48,774 bases of DNA. Source: a virus. The translations under genes were made by a program, and so were the position numbers. The stretch is taken from positions 1 to 48,774 of the IMG/VR virus record IMGVR_UViG_3300021475_000023, one strand, 5' to 3'. The notes beneath the pieces were generated by a model, which was given only the letters and a program-made list of their open reading frames with translations, ran no database searches and was not told where the DNA came from. Shown here one piece after another: positions 25,971 through 33,227 of the stretch; the stretch's first letter is position 1; each line of letters starts with the position of its first letter.

Positions 25971-25981
25971 GAACTCGTCAA
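25953..25981 (-). promoter_or_regulatory. Candidate sigma70 promoter of the leftward replication operon
   Basis: Reading leftward, TTGACG (25981-25976), a 17-base spacer and TATGAC (25958-25953) precede the resolvase. The predicted transcript would start close to 25946, only a few bases before the upstream ORF at 25944. Confidence 0.45.
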
Positions 25982-26400
25982 GAGCAATTCGTTAAGTGAT
26001 TTTCCTCGTGAATTTGAGTTCATGGTTTGTACCCATTACCGCTTTTACCATATGCATCGATGTATGTTTTTGTATGGTAAGCGGAAATTTTCTCTTTTTT
26101 GTCAATAGCTATTTACCCTTTTACCTTTTTACCTTTTATATATATAAAGAAAAAGAATAAGAATAAGAAAAGAACAAAAAAAGGAACAAGAATACAAAAC
26201 ATTACACATAGGGGAGAAGAAAAAAGAGAAAAAAGAAAAAGAGGGAAATAATGATAGGAAAAGTCAGTTTGGTTGGTAATCCGGTATAAGACACCTCGCT
26301 ACAAAACCGGAATGTTCCTGCGATAAGGCGGGTTCGAATTTGTCGAAAACCCTCTGACGATTTCCGGGGCCACTTTGTCTTATAAGGCAAAACGCTTTTC
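25982..26400. other. AT-rich island, candidate DNA-unwinding part of the origin
   Basis: About 400 bases with no convincing gene and a composition far more AT-rich than the rest. It holds three TTTACC-like repeats (26110-26135), a TATATATATA stretch near 26140, and a long run (about 26148-26250) of almost pure purines on the plus strand. Such easily melted DNA beside iteron-like repeats is typical of replication origins. I see no DnaA box of the TTATCCACA type. Confidence 0.55.
26039..26084. repeat. Inverted repeat in the AT-rich island
   Basis: CCGCTT-tt-ACCATA (26039-26052) pairs with TATGGTAAGCGG (26073-26084), giving a 12-bp stem with a 2-base bulge and a loop of about 20 bases. It could be a protein-binding palindrome or a cruciform at the origin. 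Confidence 0.6.
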
Positions 26401-26436
26401 GGGGTGGTGAAGAAGAGGCGCCCGGCCCGGCGCGAG

Positions 26437-26548
26437 CAGACACGCCAGGCCAGACACGTCAGGCCAGACACGCCAGGCCAGACACGCCAGGCCAGACACG
26501 CCAGGCCAGACACGCCAAGCCAGACACGCCAGGCCAGACACGCCAGGG
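26437..26548 (+). repeat. Iteron-like array: eight 14-bp repeats starting CAGACAC
   Basis: Eight contiguous units start at 26437, 26451, 26465, 26479, 26493, 26507, 26521 and 26535. The consensus is CAGACACGCCAGGC; units 2, 6 and 8 each carry one or two changes, all outside the CAGACAC core. The array borders the AT-rich island, as iterons border origin melting regions. The heptamer core is scattered through the whole genome. There are no spacers, so this is not a CRISPR. Confidence 0.9.
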
Positions 26549-26551
26549 CGT

Positions 26552-26740
26552 TCAGACCTCTTTGTCGAGCCGGGCGCGCTCCCGCGCCAAGTAAGCTTCG
26601 TGCTTGGCGGTTTCGCTCAATTGTCGAGGCGACGGCGCAGGAGGCCACTGCGTCTCAGACTGGCAGTCGTCGCAAATCGACAAGATCCCCAAAAGGGCTA
26701 CGAGCCACAACGGCAGAAAAACGACGACGACGACGATCAC
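26552..26740 (-). CDS. Small single-span membrane protein
   Basis: A 62-residue protein from GTG at 26740, with GAGG 9 bases upstream. Residues 2-22 (IVVVVVFLPLWLVALLGILSI) form one membrane span, followed by a Cys pair (CDDC) and a charged cytoplasmic or periplasmic helix (LSETAKHEAYLARERARLDKE). It ends 10 bases from the iteron array. A larger open frame to 27097 overlaps the CobT-like gene and is not supported. The function is unknown; it follows the CobT-like gene and shares its unusual leader. Confidence 0.5.
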   Translation of the reverse strand: MIVVVVVFLPLWLVALLGILSICDDCQSETQWPPAPSPRQLSETAKHEAYLARERARLDKEV

Positions 26741-26757
26741 GGGGTTAATCCTCAACC

Positions 26758-26802
26758 GGGCAAAAGCGCCCGCGACCAGGGGGCGGGTTCGAACCCGTCC
26801 CC
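26758..26802 (-). promoter_or_regulatory. Leader stem-loops before the small membrane protein
   Basis: Two elements lie between the CobT-like stop and the GTG at 26740. A near-perfect palindrome of 24 bases (26779-26802) is centred on GGGTTCGAACCC. A 19-base stem-loop at 26758-26776 (on the minus strand GTCGCGGGCGCTTTTGCCC) is almost the same as one before the gene at 28937. Confidence 0.55.
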
Positions 26803-26817
26803 TGCGCGCTGGCGCTT

Positions 26818-28758
26818 TCAGGCGGCGCGGGGCGCGCCGCCGTCGAGCAGCTTGATCAGGGCTTTCAGGCCCTCGGTCGAGAGCGCCCTCGTGTCCCACA
26901 CGACGCACGCCCTCTGTGCGAACGGCCAGAGCACGCTGTTGGTCATCAGTCCGATACCGACAATCTCGACCCCACGGCCCTGGTAGAACGCGCACAGAGC
27001 CGCGTTGGCGTCCGGCGAGTAACTGTCTTGACCGTCGGTCAAAACGAGCAAAATGCGCCGGGTCACATTGCCGACTTTCAGCAAGCGCTCGGCGCACGCT
27101 TTCATCGCCGGCAGCATGCCCGTGCCGGCTTGGCTCGTGAGACCGGCGACTTTGCGGCGGGTGGGTTCGGCCCAGCCCTCCGTAAACGCCTTCGGGCGCA
27201 TGATGGAAGCGTCGTCGAACCCCGTGATCTCGAACTTCACGCCGGCCGCTTTGAGGGCGTCGCCCATGTGCAGCGCCATCGCCTTGGCCGCAGCGAGACG
27301 CGGACCCGCCATCGAGCCCGACACGTCGAGCAAGATCGACACGGCGGCTTCCCTGCCCTCTTCCTCGACCCGTCGGCGAAACACGTTAGGCGCGCCGGTC
27401 GCGAGCCCCACCAGGTTCCGCATATCGAGACGCCCAGATGGTTGGCGACGTTCGTTGGCCACGCGCTCCGGGCTCTTGACCGCTTGCGTCAAGTGCCGGC
27501 GCAACCTGGCCGGGCTGGCGATGGCTTCGCCTGCGAGCTTGGGGCTTCCGCCGCGCTTCAATTCGACTTCGCGAGGCAGGGGAACGTTCAAGATCGTCGT
27601 GGCGTTGGCGGCTTCGACCGTCACCTGATGAGGGTCTTTGCCCGCTCCCCGCGCTGTTTCCTCGGCGATGTCGTTCAGGTGGGCCTCTTCGTAGCGCTGG
27701 GTAGCGTCGCTCACGTCCTCGACTGGCTCGACTGGCTCGGCGGGTTCATGGTCGCTACGCCCTCCGGCGTCGCCCGTGTTCGCGCCCTGGGAAGCCTTGC
27801 CCGCATCGTCGCCCTCAGCTTCGCCTTCAGGAGGCCCACCAGAGGCCGCTGGAGGCCCTTCGAGGCCGGGTTGGGGGGAAACAGCCTCTGAGGGCTCTTG
27901 GCCGTCCACGGGCTCTGGCGCGTCGTCTGGCGTGTCACTCTCTGCACCTGTCAAATCGCCCAGCGCCGCATCGTCGTCTTCACTCTCGCTTTCGGTTATT
28001 TCGCCTTCGTTCTCGCCTTCGTTCTCGCCTTCGCTTCCGGCAGGGCGGGGAGAGAGGTTCGACTGCGCCGGTTTGGGCGCGGTCGAAGCCAGCGCTTTCA
28101 GGTCGTGCGCCAAGGTCAAACAATCCTGGGTCGAGGCGAGCGTGTCGAAACGCGCCAGGGCGAGATCGAACAACGGCAGTTGTTCGCGGCGCACATGGCC
28201 ACGCCAATTGGCGGGGAACGTCGAGGCGTAGCCTAGCTTTTCGCGAAAGATCACGAGGTTCAGGACGAACGAAAACTGCGCCGGGTCGCTCAACTCGAAC
28301 CCCGGCGCGTTCAGCGCCCGCTGAGCGATATGGGCGTTGAGCGCTTCCAGCAATCGTCGTGCTTCCGTCACCATGACCAGCGCCGGAGTGTTTGCTTTCG
28401 TCTCGATACGGTTGTCTTCGAGCGCGTTGACCAGCGCGTGAACCCCGTCGCGGCGCGATTGCGCGACGACTTCCCAGTCGGTCCACAGCGCGTGCAGGAG
28501 TTCGTGAACGACGTAAGCGCCGATCAAGTCCGCCTGCCAGCGTGGCAGGCGCACGTTCAACGGCATTGCCGGCATGCACAGTGTCCAATGCGACACGCCG
28601 GTGTAAAGGTCGCGTTTCGCCAGTGCAATCGCGGCGGTCCCGACAAAAGGCCTGATCACCCAGTGGTCGTGCGGGTTACCGCCATTGGCTACGTACAAAC
28701 GCACGCAAGTTTCTTTCGCGGCATGGTACAATTCCATCGGGGTTAAAAGTTTCGACAC
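26818..28758 (-). CDS. CobT-like zincin-VWA protein
   Basis: A 646-residue protein from GTG at 28758 (GAGG 9 bases upstream); an ATG at 28812 would add 18 mainly Arg residues. The N-terminal part has VVHELLHALW (HExxH at 85-89) and VNALEDNRIE, the paired motif of CobT-like proteins and putative metallopeptidases, where the Glu may be the third zinc ligand. The middle (about 235-380) is a highly acidic Glu/Gly/Pro linker. The C-terminal VWA domain has LLDVSGSMAG (DxSxS at 478-482) and LVLTDGQ. In cobaltochelatase, CobT acts with the AAA+ CobS on CobN. Here no CobN-like gene is present, so the target is probably different. Confidence 0.75.
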   Translation of the reverse strand: MSKLLTPMELYHAAKETCVRLYVANGGNPHDHWVIRPFVGTAAIALAKRDLYTGVSHWTLCMPAMPLNVRLPRWQADLIGAYVVHELLHALWTDWEVVAQSRRDGVHALVNALEDNRIETKANTPALVMVTEARRLLEALNAHIAQRALNAPGFELSDPAQFSFVLNLVIFREKLGYASTFPANWRGHVRREQLPLFDLALARFDTLASTQDCLTLAHDLKALASTAPKPAQSNLSPRPAGSEGENEGENEGEITESESEDDDAALGDLTGAESDTPDDAPEPVDGQEPSEAVSPQPGLEGPPAASGGPPEGEAEGDDAGKASQGANTGDAGGRSDHEPAEPVEPVEDVSDATQRYEEAHLNDIAEETARGAGKDPHQVTVEAANATTILNVPLPREVELKRGGSPKLAGEAIASPARLRRHLTQAVKSPERVANERRQPSGRLDMRNLVGLATGAPNVFRRRVEEEGREAAVSILLDVSGSMAGPRLAAAKAMALHMGDALKAAGVKFEITGFDDASIMRPKAFTEGWAEPTRRKVAGLTSQAGTGMLPAMKACAERLLKVGNVTRRILLVLTDGQDSYSPDANAALCAFYQGRGVEIVGIGLMTNSVLWPFAQRACVVWDTRALSTEGLKALIKLLDGGAPRAA

Positions 28759-28769
28759 GGGATCAATCC

Positions 28770-28937
28770 TCACGCTGCGGTTTCGTCGTCGTCGGCGTCT
28801 TCGTTGCGCCAATGACCTGAGTTTTCTTCGTCTAGAAAAGCTTCGAAGCGGAGGGCTTCTGCTGCGCTGGCGAAGTTTTGTGAGCGCTCGCTATCGCCAG
28901 CGCAAATGTCAGTTTCAATCCAAATGACAGTGATCAC
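28770..28937 (-). CDS. Tiny acidic protein between CobS- and CobT-like genes
   Basis: A 55-residue protein from GTG at 28937 with GGAG 8 bases upstream. It starts with a beta strand (MITVIWIETDI), then has a helix (FASAAEALRFEAFLDEE) and an acidic end (NEDADDDETAA). It sits 11 bases before the CobT-like start. No family is recognised. It might be a substrate adaptor or regulator of the pair, by position only. Confidence 0.5.
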   Translation of the reverse strand: MITVIWIETDICAGDSERSQNFASAAEALRFEAFLDEENSGHWRNEDADDDETAA

Positions 28938-28955
28938 GTTCAAGTCTCCGTTGTA

Positions 28956-28997
28956 GGGCGAAAGCGCCCGCAACTGCCCAACGCGCCGCGTTGGGCA
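28956..28997 (-). promoter_or_regulatory. Two intercistronic stem-loops after the CobS-like gene
   Basis: On the minus strand a perfect 10-bp stem (TGCCCAACGC / GCGTTGGGCA with a 3-base loop, 28997-28975) is followed by a second stem-loop GGGCG-CTTT-CGCCC (28969-28956). The second element with its flank (28956-28974) matches 26758-26776 at 17 of 19 bases. There is no T-tract. They may attenuate transcription or protect mRNA ends. Confidence 0.6.
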
Positions 28998-29017
28998 ATC
29001 GCTGACGTTCTCAGCCC

Positions 29018-30694
29018 TCAGAGGGGATCGCTCGCGTCGGGGAACGACAGTCCGGCGACACTGATCCCCGCGCCTTGCGTCGATGCGTCGACGGGCTTGG
29101 CGTCGGGGTCGAGCGAACCGCGAACGATCCCGTCGATCACGGCGTGCGCAGATGTCAGGTTTTGCCCGGCGAGCATGATCAGGGCGGCTTTGTCCTCGGC
29201 CGCTGCGCCCGCGATCACTACGCCTTCGAACGCTTGTTTCGAACCGATCCCGATCTTGACTAGGTTCGCCCATGCCAACAAACGTCTCGTTGTGACGCCC
29301 ATTGTCAGTTTTCCCGCGTCGCAGCTCTGGCGCGTGAGCTTGGCGTATTCGACCATAGGCTGAACCGCCTTGGGATGTACGCCAACGCGCCGGGAAACCA
29401 TGGTTGTCTCTTGACCCTCAGTGAGAAAGCTCAGTTCAGTCTTGAGCGCGAACCGATCAAGAAAAGCAGCGTTCAACGCTGCGGTATCTATGTATCTCCC
29501 ACTGTCGTCGCCGGTCCCGTTGGTATTGTCGCAAGCGCAGATGAAAACCCCATGCGCGGCAGGGACAATTTCCCCAGTGACTAGATACAACTTCCGCGTG
29601 TCGAGCGCGGTCTGCAAAACGCTCAGCGTCCCGGAGCGCAACAACGAAGGCTCGTCAATCAAAATCACGCAACGCGGTATCCTGAACGCTCTCGTTAGTT
29701 TCCCGTCTTCCCACGTCATCCCTCCCCCTTTTGCTGGGACCATCTGGCCGATCAATTCCATCGGCTCGGTCGTCCTCTCAATCGGGATCCGCACGAACGG
29801 GCGGTTCAATCTCGCCGCATATTGCCCTAACCCGACAGTTTTCCCGGTCCCCGCGACCCCGTACACCCAAGCGTTCATCCCGGCGGCGTCCTGCGCCGCA
29901 AGCTCAGCCAGCAACGAAGGCTGCCACAAATAGTCCAAGTCCACTGGGTTCAGCGGGTCGACGTAGTCGCACACGTCGACTTGCAAACTGTCCCAAACGT
30001 GCCTGTGTGTCTGGGGGCAGTCGCTCTTTCTCATGCCGAACGCCTGGAACAGCGAGAGCGTCTTAGTTCTCGCGACCGTCAGTGGCGGCTGAACCACCGC
30101 GCCGTCTTTGTCGACGGTCTGAACGACGGTTTTCACGATCGTTCTCGGTCCTCGAACCGCAGACGCCACGACGTCCCTGATCAAGTCCGGCATCATCCCG
30201 GCCAAGTGCGGGGTCATGTGTACCGAGGCCGGCGCTAATACCTCCGCGATTACCGTCTCGACGTCGCCCCCCTCGAAGCGCTCTGCGTTGTTCGCGCCGC
30301 TCTCTTCTTTCTCTTGCTCTTTCGTGTGCGCCATCGCCTCCGCGATGCTGTCCAAGCTCACGAGGCCCTCCGCCAGAAGCTTGTTGCGCAGCGCCTTCGA
30401 TGTCGCGCCGCCTAGTTGGGGTTCGTCAGGCGAAGGCGCCTGAGGCATGGCTGCGACTTTTCCCGGAGACCCGAGCGCCAGCCATTGCGCATGAGCCGCG
30501 AACAAATCGTACCTAAGCGCCTCAGCCGCCAAAATGATCTCGGCTTTGGTCAAGGTCTCGGTTCGGCCGTTCCAGCCTTGCGTAACGCAATAATCGCTCC
30601 AACCCGGTTGCGATTTTAATCGCGGCTTGATGAAGTCGCGAAATTCTCTCCCCAACTGGAAACGGTCGTATTTCGAAGGAATAACGTTAGACAT
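29018..30694 (-). CDS. CobS/MoxR-like AAA+ ATPase
   Basis: A 558-residue protein. The first 250 residues are not typical of CobS and may bind a partner or DNA. The AAA+ core shows Walker A GVAGTGKT (279-286), RTTEPMELIGQ, Walker B CVILIDEPSL (D347, E348), sensor ICACDNTNGTGDDSGRY and arginine region NAAFLDRFA, as in CobS/NirQ/MoxR ATPases. It would be the motor for the VWA protein downstream. It is the first gene of the leftward operon from the divergent control region at 30695-30838. No strong ribosome site is visible, with GGAG 13 bases before ATG. Confidence 0.8.
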   Translation of the reverse strand: MSNVIPSKYDRFQLGREFRDFIKPRLKSQPGWSDYCVTQGWNGRTETLTKAEIILAAEALRYDLFAAHAQWLALGSPGKVAAMPQAPSPDEPQLGGATSKALRNKLLAEGLVSLDSIAEAMAHTKEQEKEESGANNAERFEGGDVETVIAEVLAPASVHMTPHLAGMMPDLIRDVVASAVRGPRTIVKTVVQTVDKDGAVVQPPLTVARTKTLSLFQAFGMRKSDCPQTHRHVWDSLQVDVCDYVDPLNPVDLDYLWQPSLLAELAAQDAAGMNAWVYGVAGTGKTVGLGQYAARLNRPFVRIPIERTTEPMELIGQMVPAKGGGMTWEDGKLTRAFRIPRCVILIDEPSLLRSGTLSVLQTALDTRKLYLVTGEIVPAAHGVFICACDNTNGTGDDSGRYIDTAALNAAFLDRFALKTELSFLTEGQETTMVSRRVGVHPKAVQPMVEYAKLTRQSCDAGKLTMGVTTRRLLAWANLVKIGIGSKQAFEGVVIAGAAAEDKAALIMLAGQNLTSAHAVIDGIVRGSLDPDAKPVDASTQGAGISVAGLSFPDASDPL

Positions 30695-30764
30695 TTCAGT
30701 AACTTAGCTCCACTCGCCCGCAGACGCATTCCACGGGACATCGTGTCACTAGCATACAAAACAG

Positions 30765-30805
30765 GGCATGTCTAGGCGTTTTTAGGCGTTTGTGGACATG
30801 TTGCC
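30765..30805. promoter_or_regulatory. Operator-like repeats in the divergent control region
   Basis: Between the leftward CobS-like gene and the rightward late genes, an inverted repeat GGCATGTC / GACATG(TT)GCC brackets two direct TAGGCGTTT copies 10 bases apart (30773 and 30783). A weak rightward promoter (TTGCCT at 30801, 17 bases, TTAATT at 30824) would overlap it. One regulator bound here could set the balance between the two directions. Confidence 0.45.
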
Positions 30806-30838
30806 TGATGTTTGTGCGCCGGCTTAATTCCTTGCGCT

Positions 30839-31114
30839 ATGAACTTCACGCGTGAGGACTGGCGACCGGGCCGCAATAGACGGAGCTATCCCCGACAACG
30901 CGACTGGGGAGGGCGGCGCGAGATATCGCCAGGAATGAGCGCGAACGTCGTTCCCGGCGTGTTTGCACCGGGCGCTCCTCGTTGCGCTCACTGCGGGCGC
31001 GTGGCTATGCGAGGTCTCACGGTTTGCCGTCAGCACGGCGGCGCACGATGGACGGCGCGTTTGAGGCCCTACATAGCGCGCCAGGATATCAAGGCGGGTT
31101 CGCCGGAGCCATGA
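30839..31114 (+). CDS. HGG-type zinc-finger protein next to small terminase
   Basis: A 91-residue basic protein; ATG at 30839 has no ribosome site and a TTG at 30812 would add 9 residues. It carries CAHCGRVAMRGLTVCRQHGGA (C49, C52, C63, H67, listed by position), a treble-clef-like finger widespread in phage and transposon genes next to or within terminase small subunits. The rest is Arg-rich. Its stop overlaps the next ATG (ATGA). DNA binding in packaging is a reasonable inference. Confidence 0.55.
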   Translation: MNFTREDWRPGRNRRSYPRQRDWGGRREISPGMSANVVPGVFAPGAPRCAHCGRVAMRGLTVCRQHGGARWTARLRPYIARQDIKAGSPEP

Positions 31115-31428
31115 GGCGTTTGAAAACTGCCGTGTCTGTCGTGTCTGTGCCAGGACAACTTGAGGCCATTACAGACACAGTTGAACTCGCCAAGCTAACT
31201 CTACAGGCGATTTGCCGGAGCGACGCACCAGCTGCGGCGAGAGCACAAGCTGCGAGAACACTATTGGAATTGGCCGGAGTTTTACGCTCAGGCGGAGGCG
31301 CAGACACGCGTCGGACACCTGCAGAAATGTCACTCGAGGAATTGGACGCTCGGCTCGAGGCATTGAGCGCAAGCGGGTCCGGGCTGGGTCCGGGCGACGG
31401 CGCAGACACGGAAAAAGTGAGGAAATAG
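31111..31428 (+). CDS. Terminase small subunit candidate
   Basis: A 105-residue helical protein coupled to the zinc-finger gene. The pattern TVELAKLTLQAICRSDAPAAARAQAARTLLELAG (residues about 23-57) and EMSLEELDARLEALSASG near the C-terminus recall phage small terminase relatives. The finger gene and this one together resemble a full small terminase split in two. A longer frame from 30982 exists but overlaps the finger gene. Five CAGACAC/GTGTCTG heptamers lie inside this short gene, so it may double as the packaging site. Confidence 0.5.
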   Translation: MRRLKTAVSVVSVPGQLEAITDTVELAKLTLQAICRSDAPAAARAQAARTLLELAGVLRSGGGADTRRTPAEMSLEELDARLEALSASGSGLGPGDGADTEKVRK

Positions 31429-31447
31429 TAGGCGAGGCACGGGATGA

Positions 31448-31492
31448 CGCGGTGATGTTGGATCACCGCGTGTCGTGTCTGGGCGCAGACAC
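31448..31492. repeat. Two perfect hairpins behind the small terminase, one made of the CAGACAC motif
   Basis: CGCGGTGAT (31448-31456) and ATCACCGCG (31462-31470) form a perfect 9-bp stem. Directly after, GTGTCTG (31475-31481) and CAGACAC (31486-31492) form a perfect 7-bp stem with loop GGCG. Apart from these, the 31429-31886 gap shows one more GTGTCTG at 31523 and no convincing gene. Confidence 0.7.
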
Positions 31493-31886
31493 GCGGGCGC
31501 GTGACGGCGCGTGGGCGCGTGCGTGTCTGCCCCCGGGGGTATTGTCTAGCGACCGCGAGCCCGGGCCCCGTAAGGCTACTAAATTCAGCAATTTTGAACT
31601 TTTCAGGCTATTTCCATCAGGGTTTTAGAAAAGGGGTTCACTCGTCGAGTGTTCGGCGGATCTGCTGATCGCCTCGATACTTGCCGCACGAGAGCGCCGG
31701 CGATCTGCTCGAGACGCTCGACACGAGGGTACAAGTCAGTACACCCGCGTTGGCCACACTCCGAGGCGGTAAAAGGGTGTCCCCGCAGGGGTGAGGGGTT
31801 CACAAGCGTCGGGCAAAGCCCTATGCTGGCCGCCGCCGGTATTCGGATCGCTCGGCATGGTCCCCGCTCTCTTCCCCGAGTGCGCC

Positions 31887-33227
31887 ATGTCGTTTCCGAA
31901 CCCCCCTGCGAAGCTGGTGCCGTTCAACTCGGGGCCGGTCGCGCCCCACGACATCGGCCGTCAGTTCGACGAGCACACACGCTCAATCTCCAATGTTGTC
32001 AGCTTCTTACGCGGCATTGTGCGCGACGACGGCCGGCTCAGAAATGGGGCGATCGGGGCCGAGCAGCTCGCCCCGGGCCTGCCCGAAGACCTCGCCAAGC
32101 GAGCCGTCGCCGGCGTCGAAACCCTCCTCTCCGACGTCCGTCACAGCGCCGACGAGGCCGCCGCGGCGGTCAGCGAAGCCTGGCGGATACGGGAACAATT
32201 AGAGAACCTGCACGTCCGAATCGCCCAGAGCGTCGACGCAATGCAGCTGGCCAGCGCCGAGGCGCGCCAACATTTAACGCTATTACAGCGCGACCTTGAG
32301 GAAGCTCGTTCACCCCGCGCAGACACGAGTGGGACGGCTTTGCCCACGGGTGTCTTAGGCCCGAACGTAGGCGGCCCGTTCGGGACCGACCCCCAGGGCG
32401 CGAGCGCCACAGCCCAGGATTACTCCCAAGTCGCCATCGAATGGGCCGAGCACATGCCCGACACCATTCCTCCTAACATATTGGCAATAAACGCGATTAC
32501 CGGCCAGCACTGGTCCTCGCGGTGGTGGGCGAGCCGCGCCGCCGGGATGTTCGGAGGCTATTTGGTGTGGTGGTACCTGGGCGCCTACCACCACGCCGAC
32601 GCCCCGACCCACACGCCGACTGGGGATCCTCTCCAGCCGGGGATGCTCTATTACGACATCGACCTGCAACAAATGATGGTGTGGAACGGGACGACCTGGC
32701 AGTCGCTGGGCGCGCCGGTGGCGGGCATTTCGGCCTCCCTCTATTACCTGACCACGGCCGGACAAAGCGTTTATCCCCTTGGAACTGCTGACAAATTTGG
32801 AACCACCGCGACCCTCCAGATTGGCCAGGGCGTCAACGTCTATCTCAATGGGGTTCGGTTGACCCCCCTCGACGATTACTCCGTCAGCCAGCCGACTTCG
32901 ACCATAACCCTGACCGCCGGCGCTCCGGCGGGCTTGATCCTGGCGATCGACACCCTCATTCTCCCGGCGCAACTCGCGCACTCGACCGCTTTGGTCAAGG
33001 CGCTCAAGCCCTTGGTCCCGGTCCCCGACGGCGCCACCACCACCTTCACCCTGGCGTCGGCCGACGGCGCGACCCTCTCGATCAACAACGACGCCCAGGC
33101 GTGGATCAGCGTCGACGGCGTTCCGCAGCAGCCGACCACCGCCTACACCATTGTCGGCAACCAGATCTCCTTCACCACGGCGCCCAGCGCCGATGCTTAC
33201 ATTTTCGGGGTGTGGTTCTCACAATGA
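31887..33227 (+). CDS. Tail fibre/appendage anchor protein
   Basis: A 446-residue protein. I chose ATG at 31887 (CCGAG upstream); ATG at 31857 and an earlier frame to 31791 give less typical N-termini. Residues 1-75 ([48 protein letters not shown], by position) match the virion-binding start of many phage fibres. A long helical segment follows (about 75-150), then compact beta domains with [24 protein letters not shown] and a C-terminal [16 protein letters not shown]. It is the first of five overlapping fibre/lysis genes. It probably attaches the others to the tail. Confidence 0.65.
   Translation: MSFPNPPAKLVPFNSGPVAPHDIGRQFDEHTRSISNVVSFLRGIVRDDGRLRNGAIGAEQLAPGLPEDLAKRAVAGVETLLSDVRHSADEAAAAVSEAWRIREQLENLHVRIAQSVDAMQLASAEARQHLTLLQRDLEEARSPRADTSGTALPTGVLGPNVGGPFGTDPQGASATAQDYSQVAIEWAEHMPDTIPPNILAINAITGQHWSSRWWASRAAGMFGGYLVWWYLGAYHHADAPTHTPTGDPLQPGMLYYDIDLQQMMVWNGTTWQSLGAPVAGISASLYYLTTAGQSVYPLGTADKFGTTATLQIGQGVNVYLNGVRLTPLDDYSVSQPTSTITLTAGAPAGLILAIDTLILPAQLAHSTALVKALKPLVPVPDGATTTFTLASADGATLSINNDAQAWISVDGVPQQPTTAYTIVGNQISFTTAPSADAYIFGVWFSQ

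Noticed and set aside
26077-26105. Leftward promoter from TTGACA at 26105-26100
   Set aside because: No acceptable -10 box at 16-18 bases; the promoter at 25981-25953 is better.
26310-26350. T-arm-like GGTTCGAAT suggesting a tRNA
   Set aside because: No matching acceptor, D or anticodon stems can be drawn around it.
26437-26548. CRISPR array
   Set aside because: Units are contiguous 14-mers without spacers, and there are no cas genes.
26202-26748. Open frames on both strands through the 14-bp array (Arg/Gln-rich or Cys/Trp-rich repeats)
   Set aside because: A 14-bp repeat reads through all frames; there is no ribosome site or non-repeat protein content.
26779-26802. GGGTTCGAACCC as a tRNA T-arm
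   Set aside because: It is a simple palindrome; the T-stem does not pair properly with a 7-base loop and no cloverleaf is found.
31603-31803. A 66-residue minus-strand ORF with RVERLEQIAGALVRQ
   Set aside because: It looks mildly protein-like but has a GTG start without a ribosome site and lies opposite to the late operon; not enough to call.
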